Shown here in pieces: positions 23,845 through 36,067 of a DNA stretch of 64,000 nt. Origin of the DNA: Linum tenue (taxonomy: Eukaryota > Streptophyta > Magnoliopsida > Malpighiales > Linaceae); assembly GCA_946122785.1 (NCBI GenBank), contig CAMGYJ010000011.1, positions 56,098,449 through 56,162,448 on the forward strand, read 5' to 3'. The position numbers and the translations under genes were made by a program. Positions within the stretch are counted from its first letter, which is position 1. Every line of letters begins with the position of its first letter. The notes beneath the pieces were generated by a model. It ran no database searches and was not told where the DNA came from. It saw only the letters and a program-made list of their open reading frames with translations.

Positions 23845-25677
23845 ATGAACCAACTACACAGAAGGAGCTCTGACTTTGACTGCGTTGTTCCTTCCGCTTC
23901 TGATTCTCCTCTAGAAGCTGTGGCCGGGAAGGAGAAGCTCCGACGTCTCGAACGATATTGATAATGGTTCTCCGCAGTCAGATTCTAACCCTTTCCGCCT
24001 CTTCCGATTGGGGAGTATGAAGTGTTTTTGAGTTTCACAGGTCCTGACACTCGGTCACCAGATCACCGATGTCCTATACCATTTTCTGGCCCCCACCTGA
24101 AAATACGTACCTTCAAGGACGATGATGAGCTCCGGAAGGGGGAAGGGATATGGCCGAGGCTAGTCAATGCTATCGAGCAATCGAAGATTTATGTTCCAGT
24201 TTTGTCAGAGAACTATGCTCCTTGTTGAAATCGTTAAACGCCAAGAGCAAGACATGGGTTGCATCATACTCCCCATTTTCTACATGGTGGATCCCAGGGA
24301 TATACGACATCAGACGGGATCTTATCAGAAGGCGTTTCGACAACATGTGAAGAACTTCCATGGGAAGGCCATACAAAGCTGGAAAGATGCTTTGAGTAAA
24401 GCTGGAGCTTTGAAATGATGGCATGTCTGAAGCAATTGTGAGTACTTATTTTCCTAGCCTCTTGTCTACGTGCGTTAAACTTTGTTTGATAACTTGGCCT
24501 TGGCATTACTTATTTGTTACTTGTCCCGCTATGTTTGATATTGTCTCCGGTGCTGTATGGTCACACCTAAGTGAGAGCAGTTATGTAATAGAGACTGATA
24601 AGTTGGTGGGAATTGGTCATCATGTAGAAGCAATAAAAGAAAGATGAGTTTGGAATCTGGAGGTGTGACAATTATTTGCATTCATGGTATCGGTGGTGTT
24701 GGCAATACTACTGTGGCAACCATTGTCTATAACAAAATGTTAGCTCTCTTTGACCGTTTTAGCTTTGTCGAAAATGTGCGAGAAACATTGAAACAGAAGG
24801 ATGGTGTTAGTGTTATCAGTTTGCAGAGCAGTCTAATATCCAACTTATGAGAACAGACTATTGGATCTGTTAGGAATGTTAGTGAAGGAGTCAGAACTAT
24901 AAGAGATAGAATTTCAAGATTCAAAGTTCTTATTGTTCTTGATGACGTGGATGGGTTGTTTAAATTTGATGAAATCTTTGGAAACCATGAGAATTTTGCT
25001 CAGGGGAGTAGATTTACCATTACCTCTAGAACTATGTGTTCTAATTTTGCTGTAACTATGTGTTGACATTAAACCTCTGCAGCAACTTCAGCAAGTTGTT
25101 TGTCTTCCATGGTCTTTCTTGCTGTTCTAGCAATTAGTACATTGAATTGTGCACTACTTTTTACAGGGAATTACATTTCCCTCCTTTTTTTTGTTTCAAT
25201 TTATGCATGCAGCAGATGGCAAACACTGAAATTTTGGATCTTACTGATTGTCATTTCCTTACCAAGCCCCCCGACTTACCCAAATCTGAGAGTCTAGAAA
25301 GGTTATATCTTGGTGGTGTTAGAGCGAGGTCCGGGGATCAGGATATTCTGAATTTGAGGAACTTAAAAGTGCTGCATCTGATGAATTATGAAGTAAGAAA
25401 CATAACTGGGGGAACCATTGGGAGGCTGAAGGGGCTTCAGGAGCTTGATGTCAGCTATATTGTGTGCGAGAATAATATAACGATCATTGGATGCACATCT
25501 TTGGAAAGATTGCATGCTGGTCTTTCTGGGTTGGAGCAATTGCGAAGTATCGAGATCCAAGGATGCATGAAATTCACTGATCTCTCGGCTCTAAGCAACC
25601 TACGGTCTAATGTTGGCGTTTGGCAGCCAAATTCTGATACAGATTTGTACGACTCAGACTTGAGCTCAGATTCATGA
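23845..25677 (+). pseudogene. Broken TIR-NBS-LRR resistance gene (flax L-like)
   Basis: Pieces of a TNL immune receptor in order, with several breaks. TIR: YEVFLSF then TGPDTR (Arg of FRGPDTR changed to Thr), KIRTFKDDDELRKGEG, AIEQSKIYVPVLSENYA. A stop and frameshift at about 24225 remove the usual SKWCLxEL segment. TIR resumes in another frame (IILPIFYMVDPRDIRHQTG, WKDALSKAGALK) and meets a TGA at 24416 where LKGWH is expected. The linker ETDKLVGI is followed by another frame slip near 24645. NB: the P-loop reads GIGGVGNTT (catalytic Lys replaced by Asn); a TGA lies at 24848; kinase-2 VLIVLDDVD and GSRFTITSRT follow. The ARC region and most LRRs are missing; a last LRR block runs 25216-25677. 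Composition and indels resemble flax L6. It is very unlikely to be functional. Confidence 0.9.
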
Positions 25678-26885
25678 AAGAGCAGTATGTGATTCAGTCT
25701 TTGCCCTCTCCAATCATTAGATGGAAGCTGTTATATTACACTTTTTGATGACCGTTAAATCTGGGATCTTGGAGGTAATCACGCACCACTGTTTGTTATG
25801 CTGCACCTTATTGTTTGTGTTTGATGTTCAGACTGAGATCTTTGAGGCAAGTAGATTCGTAATAGAAATGTTAGCCTTCAAGACTTTTTTCTTTCCTCAG
25901 CAGACCCACATTATTGAGATGTACTTTGTGCCGCACGTCCCTTTGCAGAACTAAAAATGACTTGCGCAGTCTGAATACCAGAGTGGGGTACGACTAGGAT
26001 TCTTGTTAGCAAATTTAGGACTCTCTCTGCTAACGGAGGTACAATCTGCCAAGATTCGACAATCGAGGATGCTGCTTGGCCGACTCTTCGCTGAAGATCG
26101 GCTGACTACGACTGAACTACGTGAAGCAACGAATAACCCATGGCAAGGTCAGGGGCGAATAAAGGTTAGGGAGGCGGCTCATGGATTGTATGAGTTCGTA
26201 CTCCCATCTGAAGCGGCGAAGTTATCTCTCTGTCTCACTCTCTCAGGGCTGTAATTTCCCACAACTGGGATTTGGCTGCTGCTGCTTCTGGTTCTGCAGA
26301 TTATCTATCCTTCTATGCTCTACGGTGTGTTATATTGGATTTGTGCTTTAGCTATTCCAATTATTTTCGTTCCAGCTCTCGATCTTTCCCAAGTGTTGGA
26401 CTTTAGCACTTAGAATTTCTTATATTATTTGCTAGTCCTGCAGTGTTCCATGTTTCTGAACTACTACTGTTTTTACTTTTGAGCTTCAGCCGTCAAGAAC
26501 CCTCTTTCTTCGACCATAGGTTCTCCCCCGCAAAATGCGGTCGGGTGTGAGAATCTCTAGCTCCTCAAGTAGTATTGACGATGATTCGTTTGAAAAAAAA
26601 AAACAAGAAAAAAAGCAAACAATGCCTGATTATGCTGCTTCTATTTCTTTTGGGTAATGCAACTCATAGATACATGTTACAATTATTGTTCTTGGTGTTC
26701 GTAGCTGAAGCAGATTTGCTTTGTATCTAAAACGTATTTGTGTCGTATACAAACTTATTTTTTAGAAAGTTAGGATATTTTATCATATTCCGCAACTATA
26801 GATGAGTATTCTAAGATCTTTTTTCTCTCTATCCGTAGAGTTTGTTCATCTCCCTTTGAGTCCTGTGTTTATGTTTGAGAGAGGA
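25678..26885. other. 3' flank of the broken TNL and spacer with a retroelement fragment
   Basis: Contains short non-conserved frames and one protein fragment (separate entry, 26003-26254). The rest is T-rich and unrecognised. Confidence 0.4.
26003..26254 (+). pseudogene. DUF4283-like fragment (LINE ORF1-type)
   Basis: An 83-codon frame encodes RMLLGRLFAEDRLTTTELRE...NNPW followed by IKVREAAHGLYEFVLPSE. The order (GRLF...W...G.I.VRE...GLYEFVFPS) matches what I recall of DUF4283 domains, found in plant LINE-type ORF1 and zinc-knuckle proteins. The expected downstream 'GPW' and zinc knuckle are not seen, so it looks like an isolated relic. Confidence 0.5.
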
Positions 26886-26889
26886 AGTT

Positions 26890-27530
26890 GCTGCTCTGGA
26901 CCCTTTGTGTGTTGTTATGATATGACATTAACTGTTGCCCCTTCAATGACATTTTGTTAGTTGGAAGTCCTAATTGGAGTCCTAGAGTGCAATTTTTGAA
27001 AGATTTAACAAAATACTAAAAAAAAGGTTTTGTCCATTATGTCAAGTTCTGGACTATCGTTGCGTCCATTTGTGTGTTGCTTTAAGATGATCATATGATC
27101 AGTTGCCCCTATGCTCCGTCTCAAGTTCAATCATGACAGTACCAAAAGTCCTAAATCGGAGTCTAAGGGAGGAACTTTTTAATGATCTAACTAAACTACT
27201 AGAGAATGCTATCCTTCATGTTTAGAAACACTAAATACTATACATTATGTCAGGTTCTGGTCTATTAAACTGTTCCGTTCCTTTGTGCGTTACCTTGAAA
27301 TGATAGTAATTAGTTACCCTCCGCTGCGTCTCAAGTTCAATAAAGACCGTAGTGTAAGTCCTAATTGGAATCCTAGAAGAGAACTTTTGAATGATGTAAC
27401 AAGAATACTGAGTCTGTTATGTTTAATATTGACATGAGTACTCAATAGTATACTTACTGCAGCTGCCCTCTGCTCCAATTTTGGGTGATACTGTGTAGAC
27501 TTTAATTCCTTCATGGACTCCGCAAGAGTA
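26890..27530. repeat. Second array of the GTCCTAGA repeat family
   Basis: About three diverged units, each with 'AGTCCTAA.T.GGA.TCCTAGA', 'AACTTTTGAATGAT' and 'CATTATGTCAAGTTCTGG' elements, at roughly 26970, 27150 and 27360. They resemble the 3' units of the array at 20.0-21.1 kb (compare 20990-21060), so the family lies on both sides of the TNL relic. Confidence 0.65.
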
Positions 27531-28026
27531 TCTTGCTACTGTCATGGTTGGCTCTTCTAACTATCTAACTCATCCTAAGACCACTATCATGGTTGGCTCT
27601 ATTGTGAAGTTACAATCATAGGCTGAGGCAGGGTGTTTGCGATGTGTCCCATGACAAAGTTTTGGAAAAAAATTAATACATCCCTATATATATTTACACA
27701 AGGAATCAAATATTCAAATTCATCGCATTTATAGAGTATAAAAAGTATTTTACCACCACAATACAACTCAGTAAACGGTTGGGGTCTTCCTTGGAGACAT
27801 CTTTATCAATTCATTAACGTACGATTGATGATATGCAAATAGACCATACACACACCTTCATGCCGTAAAATATTTACGATCATAATGTTCACCATCGAAA
27901 ATAATACATATTTTCTTCCGTTGTTGCAACTATTGCACACGCAATAAACCTGTTTGAGCGCATAAACTAATCTAGACTCACATAAACACACGATCCAATA
28001 CGTTGAATTCAACAATCTATAACCTG
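27531..28026. other. Spacer
   Basis: AT-rich, nothing recognised. Confidence 0.4.
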
Positions 28027-28031
28027 TCGTA

Positions 28032-28509
28032 TGTCAAGAACCAGTTGCTCCCAATAACTCGAGTTGTTGGGAGAAGGTTATACCGGATCATATACCACTC
28101 TCTAACACGCCCCCTCAAATGAAAGCCAACCTATGGGCTTGAAGTTTGCACAGACCCACCATGCCATGTGCTTGAAAGACAACGGTTAATATTGGGGGTA
28201 GTGGAGATTCAAACACATGACCTTTCGGTTCTAGGCTTCTCATACCATGTCAAGAACCAGTTGATCCCAATAACTCAAGTTGTTGGGTTTGACATGGTAT
28301 CAGATCCTTCTGTGACCGAGAGATCTTGTGTTCGATTCCCGGTGACCCCCATTTGTTAAGCACATGGTATTCTTGTCTTCAGACCTGTGCAAACTTCAAG
28401 CTCTTGTGAGTGGCTTTCATTTGAGGGGGCGTATTAGTGTTGTGGTATATGATCCACGATTGAACCTCTCCCAACAACTCGAATTATTGGGATCAACTGG
28501 TTCTTGATA
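28032..28509. mobile_element. Head-to-head (inverted) TRIM element
   Basis: Related to the TRIM at 10987-11492, but its two halves point outward. Left half, minus strand: 28032-28107 is an LTR (minus strand starts TGTTAGAGAGTGG and ends TTCTTGACA), next to a CGCCCCCTC polypurine complement, an internal region, a PBS complement (CATACCA) and a shortened LTR. Right half, plus strand: ...TTTGACA, PBS TGGTATCAGATCC, an internal region (GTGTTCGATTCCCGGTGACC), GAGGGGGCG, then an LTR variant starting TATTAGTGTTGTGG and ending TTCTTGATA at 28509. The direct repeat TCGTA flanks the whole (28027-28031, 28510-28514), suggesting one integration. Both outer ends are LTR 3' (U5-side) ends. Confidence 0.82.
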
Positions 28510-28514
28510 TCGTA

Positions 28515-28940
28515 TAACCGGGCTCTTCTTTGAGCCAGCAGATTTTAAAAGTGATGATCCTTAAACCCATGACCCACATGGCATTTGAGTGTATATTATG
28601 CTTACTAGGTCACCTAGAAAAAATGAAAGTTTTCTTTTTTGATTTGATTGAGGAATCAAATAGTCACAAAATGAGGGAGAAAAGTTCGATGGAGTGCCGC
28701 CGTCTAGATCGTGATCACCGCGTCCTTCCGCGACAAGTCTATTATTTAGTACCAACATGGGCGTTGGCCGGCACGGCAGGCCGACCTCGCTCCGCCGTTA
28801 AATATGGCAGCAAGCCAAGGAAAGCCTGTACACCACAACTGAAAACGACACAACTTTGGCGATAATTAATTCCTCACCATGCAAAACTGCTAACCCTTAC
28901 GCGATTAGTTAGCTCTAATTAACCTTAATTAACTTGTTTA
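28515..28940. other. Spacer
   Basis: Includes a 111-codon open frame that I do not recognise and regard as chance. No other feature seen. Confidence 0.35.
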
Positions 28941-28948
28941 GAAAGAAG

Positions 28949-29342
28949 CAAGGTTGTCAAACCGGTTTATACAGTTGTGCCGGTTTGACAAGTGGAATGG
29001 TACAACCGGTGGTATAACAAGTTTGTGTCGGTTTATGCCGGTTTAAAAAAATGTGAAAACAATTAATATTCAATGTATTTAATCATATATAAAACATAGT
29101 TGTGGCTAATTTAGTTACAATCCAACAAATATCATCAACTTTTAACTAATACATTCATAAAATGAATAATGAATTAATTTTTTTTATTCATTAAATTCAT
29201 TAAAATGATGTCATTTTACTTAGAATGCTTAAATCGATCATACCGGTCATACCGGTGGTGTCATGCCGGTTTCATGACCGGCACAGGTTGAACCAGGTTC
29301 AACCGGGTGGCATGCCACCGGCATGACAAGTTGACAACCATG
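28949..29342. mobile_element. hAT-type MITE
   Basis: Terminal inverted repeats CAAGGTTGTCAA (left) and TTGACAACCATG (right). The 8-bp target duplication GAAAGAAG (28941-28948, 29343-29350) is exact. The arms are rich in ACCGGTTT/AAACCGG words and the centre is AT-rich. No reading frame. Confidence 0.88.
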
Positions 29343-29350
29343 GAAAGAAG

Positions 29351-32300
29351 TGAAAGGGATCGGAACGAAACGGAATCTGTGGATGGAATGAAGTATTTCG
29401 CGGTCTTCATGAAACCGTATTGCTATACCTAAAAGATTTTTATCGATACAAAACATTGAAAGTATGATCAAACTAGAGGTTCGGTTCAAAATATGTTATT
29501 ATCGACTTTTTCGTTACAGGGTCTTTATTTTGCTCCTTGTTTCTTTTTTTTTTTTAGAGAAAATTTTTCTGGCTGCAAATTTTGTGAGATGGGCTTTCAA
29601 TTTATTGCCAAAGGCATGCCCAGCTGCTTGAGTAATTTAAGGCAACGATAACCTAACTGGGACTTTGACTAGTGAACATGTATCCTTATTCCTTAATTTC
29701 GATGTAGGTGTGGAAAAAATTTATTGGGAATTTGTTTCCTTGTCAAGGCACTTTAAGAACGTCCCAATCTTTGTCCATCAATTAAATGAATGTTTTTTTT
29801 TTAACTCCCAGCAAGTTGAAATACAAATCAATAAACGAATGTATTATTATACTAGAAGAATCGAAAATACGGAAAATATACAATCCCTCGACATATTGGC
29901 GGCGGTCTATTGAAGTTAGATAATCTATGACAAAGTTTGTCTTCGTATAAACATATGGTATATACATGCACATGCCAATAATAATGCAATTATGCAAAGC
30001 TACTCAACAACTATAATACAAGGGTAAGAAAGCTCTAGGCGTAAGGCGAGCGTTGAGGCTTTGCCTTGCACCTAGCAAGTTTAGGCATGACTAAGCGTTA
30101 GATGTAACCGTAACAAAATATTTCACATTTTCCTAGAATCACAAGTTTATGAACTAATATCATCGCATCTGCCTCTCATTTATAAAACTTTCATCGACAT
30201 CACATGGTAAAACATAAAACGTAGTATGTCGAAATAAGTAAGGGAGAAGAAGCTGGAAAATAGTGAAGCAGATTGAGAGCGAAGAAGCGCAAAAAAGGAA
30301 AAAATAAGATACTCTAAAGATGGTAGTCTCTAACTATATCATAACCTAACTATATAGAAATCAAGACCTTATTTTCCCAAAAATATTCTCAAATCGTTTC
30401 ATTGGATAAGGTTATTAGAAGGAATTCCCGATTCCGCTATGGCACATGCCAATAATACAGGTGTGTTCTTTTTAAAAAGGGAGTTATGCTGTTAATTATT
30501 GGACCTTTCAGGGTTGGATTTTGCCGTTTTACAGGCTGTAAAAAAGCCCATGAGAGGTCTGGACTCTGGACCCGGATTATGACATTACGGGCCCACGGAA
30601 AAATATTCACGTAAAATAACGGCTCCTTTTCCCCTCTGTTTTGTTAATTGACAGTCCGTCCTTCACGTATGGATTGTTTTAACGGGAAATGCCACACATA
30701 GTGTTTCCACATGTCCGTCCAATCATTACGTTACGGTCAAGAAGAAAACGGAAGCCGTCTAGAAACTAGAGTTCCGTTGCTGACTTTGCAGAGTGCCACA
30801 AATTCCAATCAACGGAAGAATTCTTTCCTTGGAAGTTGACCGGTTGGGGTCCGAGGCTCCAAGCTATATTTACCAAAATCTATGTATTTTGAAATCGAAA
30901 CGAATATTACATCGAAAAAGTTAAGGGTTGATAGTTCAACGATTAATCGTTATAGTTGTACAATCGGCCGACATCTTTTCATATTGTTGATGAATATTTG
31001 GCATCAAATTGACGTATATGGCATCAAACCAAATCTTACTCCATTTAACAATCAGGCCAAACAAATGTTAGTTAAATACTCTAACTAAGCTTCATGTCAA
31101 TGCGCGTTGTTTAAACCTTTGTATCCATTTATTTCTTGTCTAACTTTTTTAGGATCAACATTTATTTCATTTTCCCCTAGTCTTAGTAATATACCGATTT
31201 ATTTATCCTCTTTACTTTTTCTTTTTTTTACATCGACATTTATTTCATTTGCCTAATTTCGAATCAACTTTAATGGATTTAACTAATCTAGATTTGACAT
31301 GAGCAAACCACAAATTCAACATGGCCTTTAAATCATATTAGAGTAACATGAAAAAGGGGCAATGAGCAGGTCAACCATTAAGCTCGCCCAAATCTACTCG
31401 ATTACAATCCTCCCAATACGTGTTTGGATGGATACGAACGGTGGATGTGGTTCATTTTTCTTGTGACCCATAAAATTTGAATGAGTGGCTTGATCATTGG
31501 CCCGCAATATATTGTGCCACTAATTTATTCTATAATATACATATATTTTTCTACTACAAAGCATTAAATTAATCATGATTAATTCAATAAAAAATAATTT
31601 TTTATATATAAAATTTGCTTGACTTGCAATATAAATTATACACAATTTATTTTAACAAAATACGATAGCCATCCATAAATTGTTGGCAAATTAGATTGGC
31701 TATCCATAAATTGTTGGCAAATTAGATTATTGATGTTAGGTTATGCAATAAAATATGTTCAGTAGTTATTGATTCTCTTGAAATACGGTAGGTTAACTTG
31801 ATATTTAATTAGTTTGTTGCAAGTTCTTATGCTCCATAAACATCTTTTCTGTTTCGATACAAGGTTTAATACACCAGAACCACCAGACCCACTCATCATC
31901 AACTATCAACCCACCTCGTCACGGTCCGATGGATATGTGTGAGACATTTCTTCATCACCCACCAAAACCTTGGATCAGTAGGTTTTAGCCCAAAAACCGT
32001 CCAATCGTTCATTGCCCGTCCCTAACACGAGTGACATCGACATGGTGCTACTAGTTAGTTAATCTCCAAGCTCCAAAACCAAATGTGCAATTATGTGCAA
32101 GTAAGTATACATGAACATGGCATAACTTGCTAATGGTGCACATTGGGCACTTGTGGCAACAAAAAAGAGAGATCACAAGAACAATAAATAACAAATAAAA
32201 TTAACTAGAGGGCAGCAAGGAAGCAACCAATTTCGTCTTGGGCTTCTCTTTTCTTTTTAAAGCAGTAACCCAAGATCGTTCAACCACTTTCCACTTGTTT

Positions 32301-32598
32301 TTTTTCCCCCTGGCCAAAGTGGACCTCATAGATCCAGTTTTTTTTGGTCAAACTTTAGCATCCAAATTAATTAAAGTTAACTTATGAGAGCACGTATTTA
32401 ATTAAGTAATTAAACCCGTTTCGTTTGGCTTTCTGCTTCTGACCCTGCATTAATTAACTTTATCCACGTCTTACAAGCTACCTAAATCATGTCGAAAGAG
32501 GTTTTAGGGTGCACCTAATCTAGCTCTATGCTAAATCTTGTGTAATTAATTACGGGTTGACATTAGCGAGCTAGTCTGCAAAAGCAAATGTGTAGGTT
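29351..32598. other. AT-rich intergenic region
   Basis: No gene recognised. At 30035-30100 there is a fragment with AGGCG/GAGGC words typical of degraded hAT-like repeats. A 31-bp tandem duplication lies near 31671-31728. The region is otherwise low-complexity AT-rich DNA. Confidence 0.4.
31671..31728. repeat. 31-bp tandem duplication
   Basis: A 27-base block beginning ATCCATAAATTG at 31671 recurs exactly at 31702, 31 bp later. Confidence 0.85.
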
Positions 32599-32601
32599 TT
32601 A

Positions 32602-33012
32602 GGAGTCGTTTGGAAGTTGTGATTGTTGAATACATGTATTGTGCACAATACAATGTTTGGAAGTGTCAAAGTGTAAAACAATGCATGCATTGTGTTAGGT
32701 AGGTCCCACCAACAATCACAAAAAATGATGCATTATACAATCTCAACTAAAAGTTGAGATTGTTGGTTTTAGATTTGTGTCAACTTTTTCTTTCCATTTA
32801 TATCCTTAATAGTTTTTGTCTTATTCTAAAAGTTAAGGGTAAATGTGACATTTCCCCATAAAGTAACTTTATGTAAATCAATGCATAAAATAGAATCTCA
32901 ACAACCAAACAATATATTGTTAGAATACATCTATTGTATCAATACATGCATTTATATTATGGTGATTCATTACAATGCAACGATTTAACATTCGCAACTT
33001 CCAAACGACCCC
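32602..33012. mobile_element. Tourist-like (PIF/Harbinger) MITE
   Basis: Inverted ends GGAGTCGTTTGGAAGTTG and CAACTTCCAAACGACCCC lie between TTA target duplications (32599-32601, 33013-33015). The interior has palindromic 'ATACATGTATTG/CAATACA' words and no reading frame. A 3-bp TTA duplication is the Harbinger signature. Confidence 0.82.
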
Positions 33013-33015
33013 TTA

Positions 33016-33637
33016 GTACATGAACGATTACATCCACCCACACGCTGACTTTGGAACTCGAACCAACAATTATTTAAAGCGGGCTCACTTCTTCTAGCCA
33101 TATGCCGTAATTAAATAACAAAAAACTAAGTTTGTTCTTAGACTATGAGCAACTCGATTAGATCATGTCTACCAACGATTCAGTTTTCGTTGCTTGTTAG
33201 AACCTTAGACTCATCGAGTTAGATATGGGACATTGATCTAAACCAGATCCAGTTGTTGGTAACTTTAACATTCTGTTCGTTCAACAACAACCCTTTTTCT
33301 ATGTTTATATTCATCTGTATTTCAAAAGCTCGCTGATTATGACAAATTAGCATGTGGCAGATTATGTTAGGAAAATTAGGTAGGATCAAGAGGAAGACAA
33401 CACATAGAAAGAGGCCTTGTGGAAAGGGGAAACATAAAGGGAAAGAGACGAGGGATGGAGATGTCACCGAAAAGAGAAGGAAAATAAAACTTCTCCTGCT
33501 AGTTTTTTTTTTTTTTTTTTGTTTCCCGTGTAGTCTCGTTATATCATGTGTTTATATCAATTATTGATAATACATTGTCGTTACAATTTAAATGTGAGAG
33601 CTTTTGATCAAGGATTTATACCAAGTTTTTTAATTTG
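33016..33637. other. Spacer
   Basis: AT-rich with a poly-T run near 33506; nothing recognised. Confidence 0.4.
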
Positions 33638-33642
33638 ATTTC

Positions 33643-33984
33643 TGTTATGAAATAATAAGGAAGAGGAACATACACAAGAGTAAGAGTAGAGACACAAGAA
33701 GAGAGGGGGAATAGAGCTTTCTTATTCATATGTTCCTTAGTACAAGGAGACCATCTATTTATAGGCACACATCACATAACCTCTACATTCTTACAATCAA
33801 TATACATGAATGTGAGAATGAATGTGAAATAGAAATGGGGTGGGGGGTTACATGTAACACCCAATTGTGCAACTAATGTGTCATATGGAGAATAAATATA
33901 AGGAGATGAGTTACATAGAACTTGTAACATACCATGGAGCATCTAATGTTGGTCATCCATAATAATAATAATATTTTCATAACA
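33643..33984 (-). repeat. 3' LTR (left copy) of the Copia-descended element
   Basis: 342 bp. Contains a plant-like TATA region on the minus strand (TATAAATAG, complement near 33758-33766) and a short ATA/AAT tract near its left-of-centre end. Confidence 0.9.
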
Positions 33985-33995
33985 CTCCCCCTTGG
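33985..33995 (-). other. Polypurine tract of the Copia-descended element
   Basis: The minus strand reads CCAAGGGGGAG immediately before the LTR start TGTTATG. Confidence 0.82.
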
Positions 33996-34189
33996 ATGAC
34001 CATTAGACATGAATATGCCTCGTTAAAACCTTACTAGGAAAAACCCTGTGGGATAAAATCCTAGTGAAGGAAAAAGAGTACATAATCATCATAATACGCT
34101 ATCTGAATCTGCCTCGTTAAAAACCTTACCAGGAAAACCCAGTGGGAAAAACCATGGTTAAGGAAAAAAGAGTGCAGTGCGTATATGCT

Positions 34190-34310
34190 CCCCCTCATGA
34201 CAACATCAAAGTATAGTGTTGTGAACAAATCTTTCAAATCTTCTCATGGTAAGCTTCTTAGTGAACAAATCTTCTAGATTGTCACTTTATGCATGATCCA
34301 TTAGGACCAT
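34190..34310 (-). pseudogene. Copia RNase H C-terminal remnant
   Basis: Read on the minus strand, this encodes DNLEDLFTKKL followed by RRFERFVHN, close to the DNxADLFTKxL...F..xVH end of Copia RNase H. A GAGGGGGAGC tract follows. This is the clearest coding remnant of the element and supports its Copia origin. Confidence 0.6.
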
Positions 34311-36067
34311 TTTCTTCATACATGATCTTCAAGATCATTTTTTATGAAGAGAATCCACAACTACAAGTCATTTAGACGTGTTGAATAACAAATCTTAACC
34401 AAACAATTCATAACAAGTCTCATGAATTGTTGACCATTGTGCATGATCAGTTGCTATTGTGATTTCTTTGGAATCTCCATGAGATACTTGTACGACCATA
34501 GGTAAACAAATTACTCATCTATGATCCTCATCGTTACCTATAGTAACGAAGTATAGCGAGATACATTTTTCGTTCTAACGACATTAACATACGGTACTTC
34601 AGGACCTAATAATTCACTTTTATCTCAATGCCTAAATTGATCATTGTTCACTTCTAGTGACCATGTGATCATTAAGCTGTTGAACATATGCAATTTTTTT
34701 CATACAAAATTGTCCTTTCACCTTTCCGACATTGTCGTACTGATCCAAAAAGGATCTTAAATCCTTCATGTTCAATTTTCTTTCTTTAAGCCATCCATGT
34801 TGCATGAAACTCTTCTGAAGTTTAATTTTCTTTCATCAAGCAAAACATGCTTTATGAAGCTCTTCTGGAGTTCATATCAACTAAAAGATATGAGATCATT
34901 ACAAAATAATTTCTCGACTTTTTTCTTCCAAATAACTATAAAACTTAGCTAACACAATTGTATGCAAACAATTACTTCATATCACACGGTCACAAGCAAA
35001 AGGCACGTCATACACACAATATCACTTAACCAAACCATATTCATAAATCAAACTCATAACTAAAACCACAATATCACGCACATAAGCTTATATGTCATTA
35101 CACAATCACACATGCCAAATGAAAATGCTCTAATGCACTTTATACGAATTTAATCACGCAAGGCTTATTCGACCACTTCCTTTAGTAGATATTCACTTAG
35201 ATGAATATACCATATTCATCCATTTTATCTCAATCCATACAAGGGATTGTTTTATCGATCGATATTGTTCTCGAGAACTTCACATGTTTGCTTCTGACAA
35301 ACTAATCCTTCAGGGAGTTTCGTATAAATATCATTATCAAGGGATCCATACAAATAGGCTATCACAATATCTACCAAATGCAAATTTCATGCCTTTTGAA
35401 CTGCCAAACTATTTAAATTGCACACCATAGTTGCATCCACCACAAGAGAGTATGTCTCTTCATAATTGATGTCAGGTTTCTACCAGAAACCTCTCACGAG
35501 AAATTGTATTATATCTCTCGCAATTTCCATACGCGTTTGCACAAAACCTATTTGCATCACATTAGTTTTACATCTTCAGGTGTAAGGACTTCTGGTCCAA
35601 AACTTATACCAAATAGCCTAATGCTTTCTTTTATATTGGCCAATATATATTTCTCTGCATGCATCAATAGACTTTTACTTTTGATCCTCTTTGTATCTAT
35701 CACGTTCAGTGCTGCAGCATAATTAAAACCCTTGTCGACAATAAATACACTTCGGTTCCAACTTTTTTCATACAAGCCAATTAATTGAGATCTCTTCATT
35801 TTAAAACGTTCAGGTACCTACTATTCTTCTGGAACTATGATCTCAATTTTATGACCTGACTCTTCTAGAGCTATTTTATCCTCGAGTTTACCATCTTAAT
35901 TTATAGCTCCTTCCTTTCTCGAGGATTTTTATCCTTGGAACCGATTGGTCTATCACGCTTCATACGCTCGTTTAGACTCATTAGATTATCCAATATGGAC
36001 ATCAATTTGTATTGGAGCATTCACAACTGGGCATTTGACATAATCACTCCTTTTAGTGAGTAAAAAG

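Noticed and set aside
35557..35799. 80-codon minus-strand frame in the Copia-descended element
   Set aside because: I could not match it to RT or integrase motifs; treated as decayed interior.
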